A stretch of DNA of 64,000 nucleotides from Spirochaeta lutea (GCF_000758165.1 NZ_JNUP01000003.1:1-64000), one strand, 5' to 3'. Positions 1 through 8,645 are shown, counted from the stretch's first letter. A program made the numbers and translations. The notes: generated from the letters alone by a model not told the origin.

Positions 1-32
1 GTGTGCTCTGGGGGTTTCTGAGGCACAAAAAA

Positions 33-57
33 GTTACAGGCTTTTGCGCACTGTCTA
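33..57. repeat. Palindromic intergenic repeat, copy A (right arm only)
   Basis: The segment reads GTTACAGGCTTTTGCGCACT and matches the right arm of the dispersed palindrome family seen in copies B-F. It lies 5 nt beyond the queA stop codon. The left arm would fall before base 1, so the copy is cut by the window edge. Its position at the 3' end of an operon fits the other copies. Confidence 0.6.
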
Positions 58-61
58 TAGC

Positions 62-1105
62 TTACAGAAGCAACATGGCATCACCGTAGGAGAAGAAACG
101 GTATTCAAGCTGCACTGCGGTGGCATAAATCTGTTTTATTGCGTCTAAACCGGCAAAGGCACTTACCAACATGAGCAACGTAGATTCCGGTGTATGAAAA
201 TTAGTAAAAATTCCGTTAATCACCTGGAAGCTGTAGCCCGGATATATGAATATGCCTGTTTTACTCATGCCGCTCTTCAGTTGTTGGGTACGGGGATCCC
301 ACGCGGATTCCAGGGTGCGTATAGATGTTGTGCCGACGGCAATGATCGGTCGACCCTCTTCCTTTGCTTTGTTGACCAACTGGGCTGTTTTTTCCGGAAT
401 GGAATAGTGTTCGGTATGCATCCTATGCTGTTCTATGTCTTCGGTTCGGACTGGGAGGAAGGTTCCTAATCCGACATGGAGGGTCACATATGCGATAGTA
501 TGACCTTCAGCCGTTAGAGCTTCCAGGATTTCCGGGGTGAAATGCAGGCCGGCCGTTGGAGCGGCAACGGATCCGGTGTGGTCTGCTCTTGCATAGACGG
601 TTTGGTAGCGTGTTTCATCCAGGGGCTCATCAGTTCGGTCGATATAGGGGGGGAGCGGAATATGGCCGTTCTTGTCTAGGTAGGTATCCGATATCGGTTG
701 TGAAAACTGCAGTAGTTTCAGATTTGCATCATTTCCGATTATTGTTCCCTGGACGCCCTGTGGAAACCTGTAAACAGTACCTTCACGTTGCTTTTTTGAT
801 TTATTGGCCATAGCCTTCCAGGTGGTAGGGTCATTGGTTTCTTCCACGAGCAAAAACTCAACCCTGCTTCCGGTTTTTTGATTGGTTCCGAATATTCTGG
901 CCTTTCGCACCCGGGAATCGTTAAAAATAAGCAATGAACCGCTTGGTAGATGTTGGGAAATTTCCTCAACACGAGTATGGGTCATCCGAGGAGCGGAACC
1001 CGGTGTGATGTTCGCTACAAGTAATCTACTAGTACCCCGTTTGTCTGACGGGTATTGGGCAATGAGATGTTCTGGTAGATTAAAAGAGAAGTTGTTGGTC
1101 TTCAT
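62..1105 (-). CDS. queA: S-adenosylmethionine:tRNA ribosyltransferase-isomerase QueA
   Basis: QueA transfers and isomerises the ribosyl part of SAM onto 7-aminomethyl-7-deazaguanine in tRNA, giving epoxyqueuosine at the wobble position of GUN anticodons. The protein has 347 residues, the usual family length. It shows the family start ([19 protein letters not shown]), the PTAGLHFT motif, and [19 protein letters not shown] near the C-terminus. I use the ATG at 1105 because homologues begin at this motif; an in-frame TTG at 1135 would add ten residues. The start overlaps the end of ruvB by 26 nt, so it is the last gene of the yebC-ruvCAB-queA operon. The ruvAB-queA order is common in bacteria. 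Start choice is moderately sure, function very sure. Confidence 0.95.
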   Translation of the reverse strand: MKTNNFSFNLPEHLIAQYPSDKRGTSRLLVANITPGSAPRMTHTRVEEISQHLPSGSLLIFNDSRVRKARIFGTNQKTGSRVEFLLVEETNDPTTWKAMANKSKKQREGTVYRFPQGVQGTIIGNDANLKLLQFSQPISDTYLDKNGHIPLPPYIDRTDEPLDETRYQTVYARADHTGSVAAPTAGLHFTPEILEALTAEGHTIAYVTLHVGLGTFLPVRTEDIEQHRMHTEHYSIPEKTAQLVNKAKEEGRPIIAVGTTSIRTLESAWDPRTQQLKSGMSKTGIFIYPGYSFQVINGIFTNFHTPESTLLMLVSAFAGLDAIKQIYATAVQLEYRFFSYGDAMLLL

Positions 1106-2156
1106 GCGTTGAATCCGGTCCTTTTCTTTGTTCAATGGATTTTGCTTCAGGGACTGGAAGGCCCAGGTGGGTATAGGCTCGCTGGGTTACCATTCTTCCA
1201 CGGGGAGTGCGTTGGATGAAGCCTTGTTGAATGAGATATGGCTCATAAAAATCCTCTAATGTATCAGTAGACTCCCCAACAGAAATAGCCAAGGTGTCTG
1301 CTCCGACTGGCCCGCCTTGATAGAATTCGATGATAGATCGGAGTATCCGGCGGTCCTGTTCCTCTAATCCTAGGAGATCTATTCCAAGTCTGGAAAGACT
1401 GTCTTTCAGGATTGATTCGGTGATAATGCCATCACCCAAAATCTGAGCAAAGTCTCGCATACGGCGGAGCAATCTATTCGCTACCCGGGGTGTGCCGCGA
1501 CTACAGTGGCTGAGAAGCTTTGCTGCCTGCTCTTCAATTGATATTTGTAGAATGGATGCTGATCTCCGTAACACGAGGGCAATTTCTTCAGGTGGATATA
1601 GATCTATACGCAGATTTATGCCAAACCGGGTGTGCAGCGGGCTTGAGACCATCCCGGGCTTTGTTGTTGCGCCTATGAGGGTGAAGGCCGGCACAGGCAC
1701 CCGAATAGTTCTGGCTGCAGGCCCCTGTCCGATTACCCAATCTAGCTGAAAATCTTCCATCGCCACATAGAGCATCTCCTCCAGAGCAGGTTTGAGCCGA
1801 TGGATCTCATCAATAAAAAAGATGGAGCCCGGTGTCAGACTCGTCAGGAGTCCGGCGAGATCTTTTGGTTTCTCCAGGGCGGGAGCTGAGGTTATGCGGA
1901 TTTCACCGCTCATTTCGTGGGCGATGATCTGGGCCAATGTTGTTTTACCCAGTCCCGGGGGGCCGTTTAAAAAAATATGGTCCAGGGGTTCCTGACGCTC
2001 CCTAGCAGCGGAAATAAAAATTCCAAGGTTCTCTTTAAGATCTGCTTGCCCCTGAAAATCTCGTAGCAGGAGAGGTCGTAGAGCTAAGGTCCCATCATCC
2101 ATTGTCTGGTCGAGGTTGTTGATACTGGGGTCTAAGTAGCTTTCGTAGGATTCCAC
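1080..2156 (-). CDS. ruvB: Holliday junction branch migration DNA helicase RuvB
   Basis: RuvB is the AAA+ hexameric motor that drives branch migration of Holliday junctions together with RuvA. Walker A is visible as [11 protein letters not shown] near residue 65 and Walker B as FIDEIHRL near residue 115, followed by the sensor segment [10 protein letters not shown] and the arginine-finger region. The C-terminal winged-helix part contains TPRGR. Length, 358 residues, is normal. The start codon is GTG at 2156, 31 nt after the ruvA stop, with no clear Shine-Dalgarno sequence, so the exact N-terminus is uncertain. It sits between ruvA and queA on the minus strand and is very likely cotranscribed with both. 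Confidence 0.96.
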   Translation of the reverse strand: MESYESYLDPSINNLDQTMDDGTLALRPLLLRDFQGQADLKENLGIFISAARERQEPLDHIFLNGPPGLGKTTLAQIIAHEMSGEIRITSAPALEKPKDLAGLLTSLTPGSIFFIDEIHRLKPALEEMLYVAMEDFQLDWVIGQGPAARTIRVPVPAFTLIGATTKPGMVSSPLHTRFGINLRIDLYPPEEIALVLRRSASILQISIEEQAAKLLSHCSRGTPRVANRLLRRMRDFAQILGDGIITESILKDSLSRLGIDLLGLEEQDRRILRSIIEFYQGGPVGADTLAISVGESTDTLEDFYEPYLIQQGFIQRTPRGRMVTQRAYTHLGLPVPEAKSIEQRKGPDSTHEDQQLLF

Positions 2157-2187
2157 AGATATAGACTATCAGGTTAGAAGCGCTTTG

Positions 2188-2850
2188 TTAACTCAGTTCG
2201 ATGATTGCACGACGCATTAGTTCTCCCTCAAAGGCGTTCCGCTCACCGGATGGTAACTTTTCTAAGCTTGCGAGGTTCGTAAGTTCTGGATGGAGTTCCC
2301 CTAGAATGGTTGTTCCAATCTCCGGGAGCGCTGTTATCACCACCCTTCGTTCAAATCCCATTTCTATCAATGCTGTTGCTATGGCGTCTATGGTTTGTGG
2401 CAACTTGCTGCGTGGACTTTTCTCACCGGCGGGATGTTCAAGGTAGAGTTTGCCGGCCAAGGCGAGTAGGATTTTTTGGGCAGTTTTCTTTCCTAATCCC
2501 GGAAGACTTTCAAGGTGTTTGATGTCCTCACGTTCAATAACGGAAATAAAATCCTCTGGGGATATTCCGGAGAGGATTTTAAGGGCCTGTTTGGGACCGA
2601 TGCCAGAAACCGATAAGAGCGCAAGAAACACCTCCTTTTCCTGAAGGGACGCAAACCCGTAGAGCTGGAGCAGATCTTCACGGACATGAAGGTAGGTATA
2701 GAGTGATGTTTCTGATTGCTTGGATTGTATCTGAGCCAGAACACCTAGGGTTGTCTGGGATACCTCAAGTTGGAAGGAGACCCCCCCCTGTTCCAGAACC
2801 ACAACCCCCTCCAGCAGTTCTTCAATGGTACCGCGGATTCGATAAATCAT
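2188..2850 (-). CDS. ruvA: Holliday junction branch migration protein RuvA
   Basis: RuvA binds four-way junctions as a tetramer and loads RuvB. The 220-residue product starts MIYRIRGTIEELLEG, the typical OB-fold start, and carries two helix-hairpin-helix segments (VSGIGPKQALKIL and LPGLGKKTAQKIL). The C-terminal domain III that contacts RuvB (ATALIEMGFERR) follows. An AGGAG ribosome-binding site lies 8 nt upstream of the ATG at 2850, so the longer in-frame start at 2904 is rejected. The start overlaps ruvC by 29 nt. The coding strand has a run of eight G at 2781-2788, inside the OB domain codons for Gly-Gly-Val. Confidence 0.95.
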   Translation of the reverse strand: MIYRIRGTIEELLEGVVVLEQGGVSFQLEVSQTTLGVLAQIQSKQSETSLYTYLHVREDLLQLYGFASLQEKEVFLALLSVSGIGPKQALKILSGISPEDFISVIEREDIKHLESLPGLGKKTAQKILLALAGKLYLEHPAGEKSPRSKLPQTIDAIATALIEMGFERRVVITALPEIGTTILGELHPELTNLASLEKLPSGERNAFEGELMRRAIIELS

Positions 2851-3328
2851 GCCACTTACTCCTATGGTACAAGCAGATAGCAGCAGCCAGGGCATCTGCT
2901 GCATGGTCAGGCTTTGGCTTTTGGGTTAATCCAAGCAGAAATTTTACCATTTCCTGTACCTGCTCCTTGGTTGCCCTTCCCACCCCTACAATAGATTGTT
3001 TTATTTCCAGGGGGGTGAATTCCTGGGTTAGCAGCGCCCGTTGTTCGAGACAAAGCAGTACAACACCGCGAGCTTCTGCAACGGGTAATGCACTGGTGAC
3101 GTTTTTGGCAAAAAATAACTGTTCTATCCCGACCCCGGTAGGTTGGTAGAGGTCAAGGAGACGAGAAATCTCTTTGTAAAGGATATTGAGGCGTTTCCCG
3201 GTAGCATCAGATGATGAGGTACGGATGACTCCGTGGTCACGATGTACGATTGCGGTACCCCGGACGGAAATGACGCCGTAACCAGTAGCAGCGAGACCCG
3301 GGTCGATTCCTATAAGTACCTCATCCAT
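2822..3328 (-). CDS. ruvC: Crossover junction endodeoxyribonuclease RuvC
   Basis: RuvC is the dimeric Holliday junction resolvase. The 168-residue protein has an RNase H-like fold with acidic residues at D9 (GIDPGLAATGYG), E69 (VGIEQ) and D145 in the DHAADALAAA motif. The residue aligned with E. coli D138 is His142, a variant I recall from RuvC of Thermus and many other phyla, so activity is expected. The gene follows yebC by 22 nt and overlaps ruvA. No clear ribosome-binding site precedes the ATG at 3328, so translation may be coupled to yebC. Confidence 0.96.
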   Translation of the reverse strand: MDEVLIGIDPGLAATGYGVISVRGTAIVHRDHGVIRTSSSDATGKRLNILYKEISRLLDLYQPTGVGIEQLFFAKNVTSALPVAEARGVVLLCLEQRALLTQEFTPLEIKQSIVGVGRATKEQVQEMVKFLLGLTQKPKPDHAADALAAAICLYHRSKWHDLSNPRYH

Positions 3329-3350
3329 GGCAGGTGTAGTTCATGCGTGA

Positions 3351-4088
3351 TTAGTAATCAAAATCATCTGGGATATCAAGGTTGGTAGACACATTTTGAA
3401 TATCGTCATTATCCTCCAAGGTTTCAATCAGGCGTAGTACCTTCCTGGTACTATCCTCATCCAAACTGAGGGTAGTGTCGGCCACAAGCATTACCTCCGA
3501 GTTCTCAGGTGCAATTTCTGCATTCTCCAGTGCTTGAGTAACAGATTCAAAATCCTCGGGGGTGCACTCAATTTCGATATACTCGCCTTCATTTTTTACA
3601 TCCTCTGCACCTGCTTCGAGGACAATCTCCAGAACCTGTTCTTCAGAATACTTATTTCCATCAAGGGTAATTATACCTTTTTTATTGAACATGTAGGCGA
3701 CACAGCCTGTCTCACCAAGATTTCCTCCGGCCTTAGTAAGGGTGCTTCGTACATCGGCAGCGGTTCTATTCTTATTGTCTGTAAGGGCTTCGATCATGAT
3801 CGCAACCCCGCCGGGAGCATATCCTTCATAGACCAACTCTACATAGTTCGCCCCATCGGTATCTCCAATACCCTTTTTTATGGCTCGCTCAATGTTATCC
3901 TTGGGCATATTGGCCGCTCGGGCTTTATTGACTATAGTTCGTAGTTTTGCGTTTGTCTCAGGGTCCCCACCACCCATTTTGGCTGCCACCATTATTTCTT
4001 TGATAATTTTTGTGAAGATTTTACCGCGTTTAGCATCGGCAGCGCCCTTTTTATGACGGATCGTTGCCCATTTACTATGACCTGACAT
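3351..4088 (-). CDS. yebC: YebC/PmpR/TACO1-family protein
   Basis: This family binds ribosomes or DNA. Recent work links it to translation through difficult peptide stretches, while older work describes transcriptional regulation, so the exact role here is open. The 245-residue protein begins with the family signature MSGHSKWATIRHKKGAADAK, followed by GGGDPETNAKLRTIV, and ends with the acidic stretch NLDIPDDFDY. A strong AAGGAG site precedes the ATG. It heads the ruvCAB-queA operon, a linkage conserved in many bacteria. A -10 element TATAAT lies at 4107-4112. Confidence 0.93.
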   Translation of the reverse strand: MSGHSKWATIRHKKGAADAKRGKIFTKIIKEIMVAAKMGGGDPETNAKLRTIVNKARAANMPKDNIERAIKKGIGDTDGANYVELVYEGYAPGGVAIMIEALTDNKNRTAADVRSTLTKAGGNLGETGCVAYMFNKKGIITLDGNKYSEEQVLEIVLEAGAEDVKNEGEYIEIECTPEDFESVTQALENAEIAPENSEVMLVADTTLSLDEDSTRKVLRLIETLEDNDDIQNVSTNLDIPDDFDY

Positions 4089-4106
4089 TGGTTCTCCTTA
4101 GAACGA

Positions 4107-4158
4107 ATTATACTATGAATTCGGGATTAAAAAATAGCACACCAAAAACTTGGCTGTC
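4107..4158 (-). promoter_or_regulatory. Promoter candidates for the yebC-ruvCAB-queA operon
   Basis: On the minus strand TATAAT occupies 4112-4107, about 18 nt upstream of the yebC start, after a T-rich but poor -35 region. Further upstream a consensus TTGACA (4158-4153) is followed 18 bp later by TATTTT. Either could be used. Read by eye, not by a scoring matrix. Confidence 0.45.
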
Positions 4159-4177
4159 AATGAACGCCCAATCTCTC

Positions 4178-4279
4178 ATATAGTGCGCAAAGGGTGTACC
4201 ATTGCCCCCTGGCGACACTACCCAACATAGGTTGTTCCGTTATATTGGTGTCGTTTATAACGCTTTTGCGCGATAGGTA
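4178..4279. repeat. Palindromic intergenic repeat, copy B
   Basis: The left arm is TATAGTGCGCAAAGGGTGTA and the right arm TTATAACGCTTTTGCGCGAT. They are imperfect inverted repeats about 100 bp end to end. An inner stem (CGACAC...CCAA with TTGG...TGTCG, 4213-4253) lies between them. The element ends 20 bp past the lepB stop codon and also lies upstream of the yebC promoter, so it separates two minus-strand units. Confidence 0.7.
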
Positions 4280-4298
4280 TTACTTAGGGATGGGAGCG

Positions 4299-5081
4299 CT
4301 AGGGTAATAATCCAAAATCAGCCATTGGTTTGTACCGAAGAAATATCTTACCACGAATATTTTTCCGGTTTACACCACCCCAGTGACGGCTATCCATGGT
4401 GTTCCCGCGGTTGTCAGCAGCAACAAAATACTCACCTGGTCCAAGGATTTGTTCAGATTGAGTACCGCTTAACGGAAGGGTTGGCGGCAGATCATAGGCC
4501 ATAGAGGCATCGTAGTATCGCGATTTATGTAGGTATTCTTCCTCGGTAATGAACCTGTTGCTCCCCGCCGGTTTGATAAAAAAACGATTTGCTTCCAATA
4601 GAACCGTATCACCCGGGCCGGCGATGATGCGTTTGATCTGCAGGGGTTCTTGGAGACCGGACAGAGGTGAATCACCCAGGGAGGAAAGAAACCCTAGGGG
4701 GCCGGTGAAAAAAGAGAGTACTCTTTCTCCAAATGATTGAGCCTGTTCATATGGGGCGAGAAGAGTTACGAGATCGCCTGGCTTAGGATTCCCGTACTGA
4801 ATAATTGTGCCCAGGATCGGCAGGGTGAGTTGATATGCCAGTGGGCTTGAGAGGACATGATCTCCAACTTGAAGGCTCGGCCCCATACTATCGGTGGTAA
4901 TCGATATGGGGCGTATTACAACAGTGGTGAACAGGCTGTGTAATAGTAGGGTTAGTAACAGAAAGGCAAGAAGTCGTTTCCCAAAAATAAGGACTGGACT
5001 TTCGGGGCGATAGCGACTGGCATGCCGTGAAAATCCCTGGGTTTTTCTTGCTGTATGGTGCGGGGAGTGTAGGATCGCCAT
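4299..5081 (-). CDS. lepB: Signal peptidase I
   Basis: LepB removes signal peptides from exported proteins at the outer face of the cytoplasmic membrane. One N-terminal membrane segment (about residues 36-56) is followed by box B with the nucleophile Ser65 in TDSMGPSLQVGD. Box D carries the general base Lys150 in LQIKRIIAGPGD, and box E is ADNRGNTMDSRHWG. The protein is 260 residues from the ATG at 5081. I prefer this to the ATG at 5099 because a promoter (TTGAAC, 17 bp, TAGTAT) ends 8 nt before 5081 and overlaps the longer start. That would make the mRNA leaderless. It appears to be monocistronic. Confidence 0.93.
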   Translation of the reverse strand: MAILHSPHHTARKTQGFSRHASRYRPESPVLIFGKRLLAFLLLTLLLHSLFTTVVIRPISITTDSMGPSLQVGDHVLSSPLAYQLTLPILGTIIQYGNPKPGDLVTLLAPYEQAQSFGERVLSFFTGPLGFLSSLGDSPLSGLQEPLQIKRIIAGPGDTVLLEANRFFIKPAGSNRFITEEEYLHKSRYYDASMAYDLPPTLPLSGTQSEQILGPGEYFVAADNRGNTMDSRHWGGVNRKNIRGKIFLRYKPMADFGLLP

Positions 5082-5089
5082 GAAGACAG

Positions 5090-5118
5090 ATACTACCATG
5101 TAGACCTTGGGCGTTCAA
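5090..5118 (-). promoter_or_regulatory. lepB promoter, probably leaderless
   Basis: On the minus strand TTGAAC (5118-5113), a 17 bp spacer and TAGTAT (5095-5090) end 8 nt before the lepB ATG at 5081. No ribosome-binding site is present. The predicted transcription start falls at or within one or two bases of the start codon. Confidence 0.5.
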
Positions 5119-5167
5119 TGAGATGCATCGGTGGTTTGTAGAAAGGTGCTGTGCATCACGTAATCCC

Positions 5168-5178
5168 TGGTATATACT
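5168..5178 (+). promoter_or_regulatory. smpB extended -10 promoter, probably leaderless
   Basis: TGGTATATACT contains an extended -10 (TGg before TATATA) or, 2 bp later, TATACT. The hexamer ends 9 nt before the smpB ATG at 5188. There is no purine-rich ribosome-binding site in CACCGGTTATG, so translation is likely leaderless. Confidence 0.5.
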
Positions 5179-5187
5179 ACACCGGTT

Positions 5188-5652
5188 ATGGCATTACAAG
5201 CAGGAAAAAAGTTAATCGGAAAAAATCGAAAAGCATTTCACAATTATCATGTTGAAGAAACATTAGAATGTGGGATTGCCCTTCAGGGTACAGAAGTTAA
5301 AAGCCTGCGGGCGAATCATTTCAATTTTTCGGATGCGTATGCTCGCATTATCGACAATGAACTGTGGCTACTAGGGCTTCACATTAATACCTACGATCAG
5401 GGGAACATATTTAATCATGATCCTGATCGGAAGCGGAAGCTTCTGGTGCACCGTTCGGAATTGGCTAAGCTCCGAAAAAAGGTCGAGGAGAAGGGTTTCA
5501 CCTTAATACCCCTGGCATTTTTACTGTCCCATGGTCTGGTTAAAATTGAATTGGGGATCTGCCGAGGTAAAAAAAACTATGATAAACGACAGGATATTAA
5601 ACAAAAAGATATACGACGTGAATCTGAAAGGGAGCTACGTGGTAGATTTTGA
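5188..5652 (+). CDS. smpB: SsrA-binding protein SmpB
   Basis: SmpB binds tmRNA and delivers it to stalled ribosomes for trans-translation. The 154-residue product has the family start (KLIGKNRKAFHNYHVEETLE), the segment GIALQGTEVKSLRANHFNFSD, and LLVHRSELAKL in the OB-fold core. The basic C-terminal tail, which enters the mRNA channel, is also present (KRQDIKQKDIRRESERE). Length is typical. It appears to be translated from a leaderless transcript. Its RNA partner ssrA lies about 820 bp downstream, with only one gene between them. Confidence 0.96.
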   Translation: MALQAGKKLIGKNRKAFHNYHVEETLECGIALQGTEVKSLRANHFNFSDAYARIIDNELWLLGLHINTYDQGNIFNHDPDRKRKLLVHRSELAKLRKKVEEKGFTLIPLAFLLSHGLVKIELGICRGKKNYDKRQDIKQKDIRRESERELRGRF

Positions 5653-5662
5653 TCTTCCTCCA

Positions 5663-6442
5663 ATGAGAAAAGAGTCTCTATTACAATTTGCCCAGGATAT
5701 TGCAAAACAGGCCGGGGATAGTACAAAGAGTTTTTTTAAAACTGATCTGCATATCTCACGTAAAAGCGATGAATCGCCAGTAACAGAGGCAGATATCCAT
5801 GCAGAAAAACTGTTACGAGAGCTGATCAGCGAACACTATCCGGACCATGGAATCATCGGTGAGGAATTTGAAGAAAAAAATCCCACGGATGGATGCCTAT
5901 TCCAGTGGGTTGTAGATCCTATTGATGGTACAAAATCATTCATTCACGGAATCCCCTTGTACACAACGTTGATAGCACTCCTCTATGATGGTAAGCCTAG
6001 TATTGGGGTAATCTATAACCCAATACTGAATGAATTAACCAGTGCTTGTGTGGGGGTTGGTGCCTTTTATAATCAGCGAAGAATAGCAGTATCAGAAGAG
6101 GCTTCGCTTTCCAAAGCATGGCTTCAGGTAACAGATCCAACCGATTTACTACGACGCTATCCCGACTCTGGAGCGGAGTTGATTAGTTCGGTGGGGTTCA
6201 CTCGGACCTGGGCAGATGGTCATGGCTATGCTTTGCTTGCCAGGGGGGAGGCCGATATCATGATTGATCCTATTGTAAACCTTTGGGATGTGGCATGCCT
6301 CCACCCTATCATTACCGAGGCAGGTGGGCGCATTACGGATCTTAGTGGAAACCCTGGTCTGGGAACGAGTGCATTAGCTGCCAATCCCGCCCTTCATGGG
6401 AAGGTGCTTGAATTGTTCAATAAAAATGAGTACTATGTTTAG
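5663..6442 (+). CDS. Inositol monophosphatase-family phosphatase
   Basis: This is a Mg2+-dependent phosphatase of the inositol monophosphatase / CysQ / histidinol-phosphatase fold. Metal-binding motifs are visible as GEEFEE (about residue 72), DPIDGTKSFIHG (about residue 90) and the second signature LWDVACLHPIITEAGG near residue 210. From the ATG at 5663 the protein has 259 residues, the usual size. An upstream ATG at 5579 would overlap smpB and adds residues unlike the family. The first domain (SDESPVTEADIHAE) resembles the histidinol-phosphatase (HisN) type more than classical inositol monophosphatase, but the substrate cannot be told from sequence. It lies 10 nt after smpB and is probably cotranscribed. 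Confidence 0.85.
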   Translation: MRKESLLQFAQDIAKQAGDSTKSFFKTDLHISRKSDESPVTEADIHAEKLLRELISEHYPDHGIIGEEFEEKNPTDGCLFQWVVDPIDGTKSFIHGIPLYTTLIALLYDGKPSIGVIYNPILNELTSACVGVGAFYNQRRIAVSEEASLSKAWLQVTDPTDLLRRYPDSGAELISSVGFTRTWADGHGYALLARGEADIMIDPIVNLWDVACLHPIITEAGGRITDLSGNPGLGTSALAANPALHGKVLELFNKNEYYV

Positions 6443-6473
6443 AGCGTTGGATCCTACGGATCCTAGTATATCC

Positions 6474-6818
6474 GGGGGTGTTCCGGATTCGACTGGGGCT
6501 GTGGTGGCCTACGTTGCAGGTGGAGCGCCATCTCCTGATTGGCAAACAGTATAACTGCCGATAATAACGCAGATTACGCACTAGCAGCCTAAATACTGCT
6601 ACGGATCACCTGGATGCTGCTCTGAGTTCAGGATGGTCTGAAAGATCCCGGAGCTTACCATGGAATTTCGTCTGCATTTTCCATGGGAAATTCATGCAGA
6701 CTAAGGGTTAAGAGGTGTGTTTCTTCCCCTCCTTAGCTCTGACAGACAAAAAGAGACTAAACCTGTAGTAGCGTAGTCTATGCACCTTAGGACGCGGGTT
6801 CAACTCCCGCCACCTCCA
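6474..6818 (+). ncRNA. ssrA: Transfer-messenger RNA (tmRNA)
   Basis: The 5' end GGGGGTG (6474-6480) pairs with CACCTCC (6811-6817) to form the acceptor stem with one G-U pair, followed by the discriminator A. The T arm is GCGGG-TTCAACT-CCCGC (6794-6810). The 5' half carries the usual TTCGAC block. The tag reading frame (6557-6589) encodes Ala-Asp-Asn-Asn-Ala-Asp-Tyr-Ala-Leu-Ala-Ala, followed by TAA (6590-6592). The -ALAA end is the usual protease degron. CCA is not encoded and must be added. A strong terminator follows directly. The SmpB gene lies two genes upstream. Confidence 0.95.
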
Positions 6819-6820
6819 AA

Positions 6821-6848
6821 AACAGTCGCCGGCGCGACTGTTTTTTTT
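6821..6848 (+). terminator. Rho-independent terminator of ssrA
   Basis: AACAGTCGC (6821-6829), loop CGGC and GCGACTGTT (6834-6842) form a perfect 9 bp stem that runs into a tract of at least eight T. It follows the tmRNA 3' end by two bases. Confidence 0.92.
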
Positions 6849-7313
6849 GATCTATTTCTATTCACAGCATTCCAAGGACATGACAAAGCAGTTTTCACCA
6901 GTAGGCTTATGTAGGGGGAAAATTATAGGGGATATCTCAGCCTCACTGCATCGGGTAGTGCCTCGAATACGCTGCTACAACTGGCGAATAGGGTACACAG
7001 CGTTTGCGTACTATACGTGGCAGGTCTTACGGAACTGATTATTGTTTGGTGTGAGTGTGGTGTTATTTGGATATCCCATAGAGCATCAGAAGGTACAGTA
7101 GCCAAACCATGGATTTTTCCATGGCCCGTATCCTCCGAACCTGTTTAAAAAGAAAATCCCAAGGTAGTTCTGACCAGGGAAGATCAAGAATCCACATGGA
7201 TCTGTGGTTATGCGGTATTTTCACGGTTACCCTCCAGGGGATATACCATGGAAAATTATCAGTTCACTTCAAAAATTCGTGTTTTATCTGTCTGATGTGG
7301 ATTAATTTCTGAG
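6849..7313. other. 465 bp intergenic region without a supported gene
   Basis: The gap separates the ssrA terminator from the 3' end of the M18 peptidase gene. Two short plus-strand ORFs occur (6847-7038 and 7109-7312), but neither has a good ribosome-binding site or recognisable protein features. A sequence at 6991-7016 (GTACACAGCGTTTGCGTACT) resembles the right arm of the palindromic repeat family, but I find no good left arm. A short perfect palindrome, CCATGGATTTTTCCATGG, lies at 7107-7124. Nothing else could be recognised. Confidence 0.5.
6991..7016. repeat. Possible degenerate palindromic repeat, copy G
   Basis: GTACACAGCGTTTGCGTACT resembles the right arm of copies A-D. The expected left arm about 100 bp upstream is not convincing, so this may be a decayed copy or chance. 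Confidence 0.3.
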
Positions 7314-8630
7314 TCATACATGGTTTCGGTTATACATTTCTGTAAGTATCTGAATTAAATGGTGATGGTCGGTAGCTGATCCTATTTCCCGGGTGCTGTG
7401 CATGGCATGGATGGGAATTCCGATATCAATGGTCGGAATGTCCGTACGGGAAACGGAAAGCGGGCCAATGGTTGTCCCTGATGGTACATCAGAGCGGTTT
7501 ACCATAATTTGAAAGGGTACGCCTAAATCTTCACATATCTGGCGTATCGGTTCCATGGTAACCGGCGTGGTGGCGTATCGTTGGAGCGCGCTGATTTTTA
7601 CAACAGGACCCTTCCCTAACTCAACGGGATACGCCGGGTCAAATTTCTCCGGGTAGTTAGGATGATTTGCATGTGCGGCGTCCACAGAAATCTGGAAGGA
7701 CTTAGCTAGGCTGATGGTTATTCCCTCTTCATCTGCACCGGATAGAAGACAGATTCGGCGTAGGTTTCCGTGGATGAATTGTCCGTTAGCGCCTGAAAGA
7801 CTCATGGACCCTATCTCTTCATGGTTATAAAAAACCGCAACTTGTGTAGTATCCCCTGCTTGGGTAGCGCAGAATGAGCGTAACACAGCATGGCAACCAG
7901 CTAGATTATCAATCCTTCCGGAAGAGATTGTGTGGTCATTGTACAGGACTGGTATCTGTGAGGGGACGAGATACCAATCTCCTCCAATGATCTGGGTAAC
8001 CTCGATGCCAAGAGCCTCTGCGATGAGATACTCTAGGGGCTTACTCAGATGCTCCTCTGAAATTGAAGAAAATAACAGCGCCTGAAGATGGGTCTGGGGG
8101 TTATACTCAAACCCCTTATTGATTTCCCGATTCAAGTGTATCGCAAGATTTGGGATTTGAGCGACGGGATGCTGAAGGGAAAAGCTCTCCAACCGGGGAG
8201 ATTTTTCACCTGAAGTTTTAATCAGAGCACTACCGGCCAGGGTAAGCTCACGATCTACCCATGAAGAAAGTATCGGTCCCCCGTATACCTCGACATTCAA
8301 CACCTGGCCCCCACCCATGGTTCGGATGGATTGGGGTTTTACCTTTAATAACGGACTATCGGTGTGCGCAGCTGCAATACGAAATCCTGTTTCATCCGGT
8401 GATCTCATACCCATACGGAATGACATAATTGCACCTTGCTCTCTCGAGATGTAGTACAAACCGCCGGGGCTTAGGTCCCACCGTTCAGTCTCTTCAAGTC
8501 GTTTTGCGCCGAGATTGCTCAGTCGTTTCTCAATCTCTGCATGGGCATTATGCATGGTCGGGCAGGCAGTAATAAAATGCTGGAGCTGTTTTTGTGCTGC
8601 AGACAGTTCTTCGGCAGGTATGGATTGCAT
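7314..8630 (-). CDS. apeB: M18-family aminopeptidase (aspartyl aminopeptidase type)
   Basis: This is a dinuclear zinc aminopeptidase of the M18 family, which usually trims N-terminal acidic residues from cytosolic peptides. Metal-binding and catalytic motifs are visible: AAAHTDSPLLKVKP (first His and Asp), SGRIDNLAGCHAVL, FYNHEEIGS (Glu base), DAAHANHPN and the C-terminal HSTREIGSATDHHHL. The start is the ATG at 8630 (438 residues) because GGAGGA lies 4 nt upstream; the longer TTG start at 8645 would destroy that spacing. It follows the RNA methyltransferase gene by 15 nt and is probably the last gene of that operon. Confidence 0.92.
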   Translation of the reverse strand: MQSIPAEELSAAQKQLQHFITACPTMHNAHAEIEKRLSNLGAKRLEETERWDLSPGGLYYISREQGAIMSFRMGMRSPDETGFRIAAAHTDSPLLKVKPQSIRTMGGGQVLNVEVYGGPILSSWVDRELTLAGSALIKTSGEKSPRLESFSLQHPVAQIPNLAIHLNREINKGFEYNPQTHLQALLFSSISEEHLSKPLEYLIAEALGIEVTQIIGGDWYLVPSQIPVLYNDHTISSGRIDNLAGCHAVLRSFCATQAGDTTQVAVFYNHEEIGSMSLSGANGQFIHGNLRRICLLSGADEEGITISLAKSFQISVDAAHANHPNYPEKFDPAYPVELGKGPVVKISALQRYATTPVTMEPIRQICEDLGVPFQIMVNRSDVPSGTTIGPLSVSRTDIPTIDIGIPIHAMHSTREIGSATDHHHLIQILTEMYNRNHV

Positions 8631-8645
8631 TGATTCCTCCAACAA

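Noticed and set aside
2703..3149. 148 aa plus-strand ORF antisense to ruvA-ruvC
   Set aside because: Pro-rich shadow translation of two well-supported genes.
5082..5099. Longer lepB start at 5099
   Set aside because: It overlaps the -10 element and would add six residues not needed for the signal-anchor.
4888..5118. 76 aa minus-strand ORF over the lepB N-terminus
   Set aside because: It is a frame shadow of lepB.
7107..7124. CCATGGATTTTTCCATGG palindrome as a terminator of the M18 gene
   Set aside because: The M18 gene ends at 7314 and this lies about 190 bp further on its downstream side, without a T-run; function unclear.
6847..7312. Two ORFs of 63 and 67 residues after ssrA
   Set aside because: No ribosome-binding site, odd composition, and the first starts inside the terminator T-tract; probably chance.
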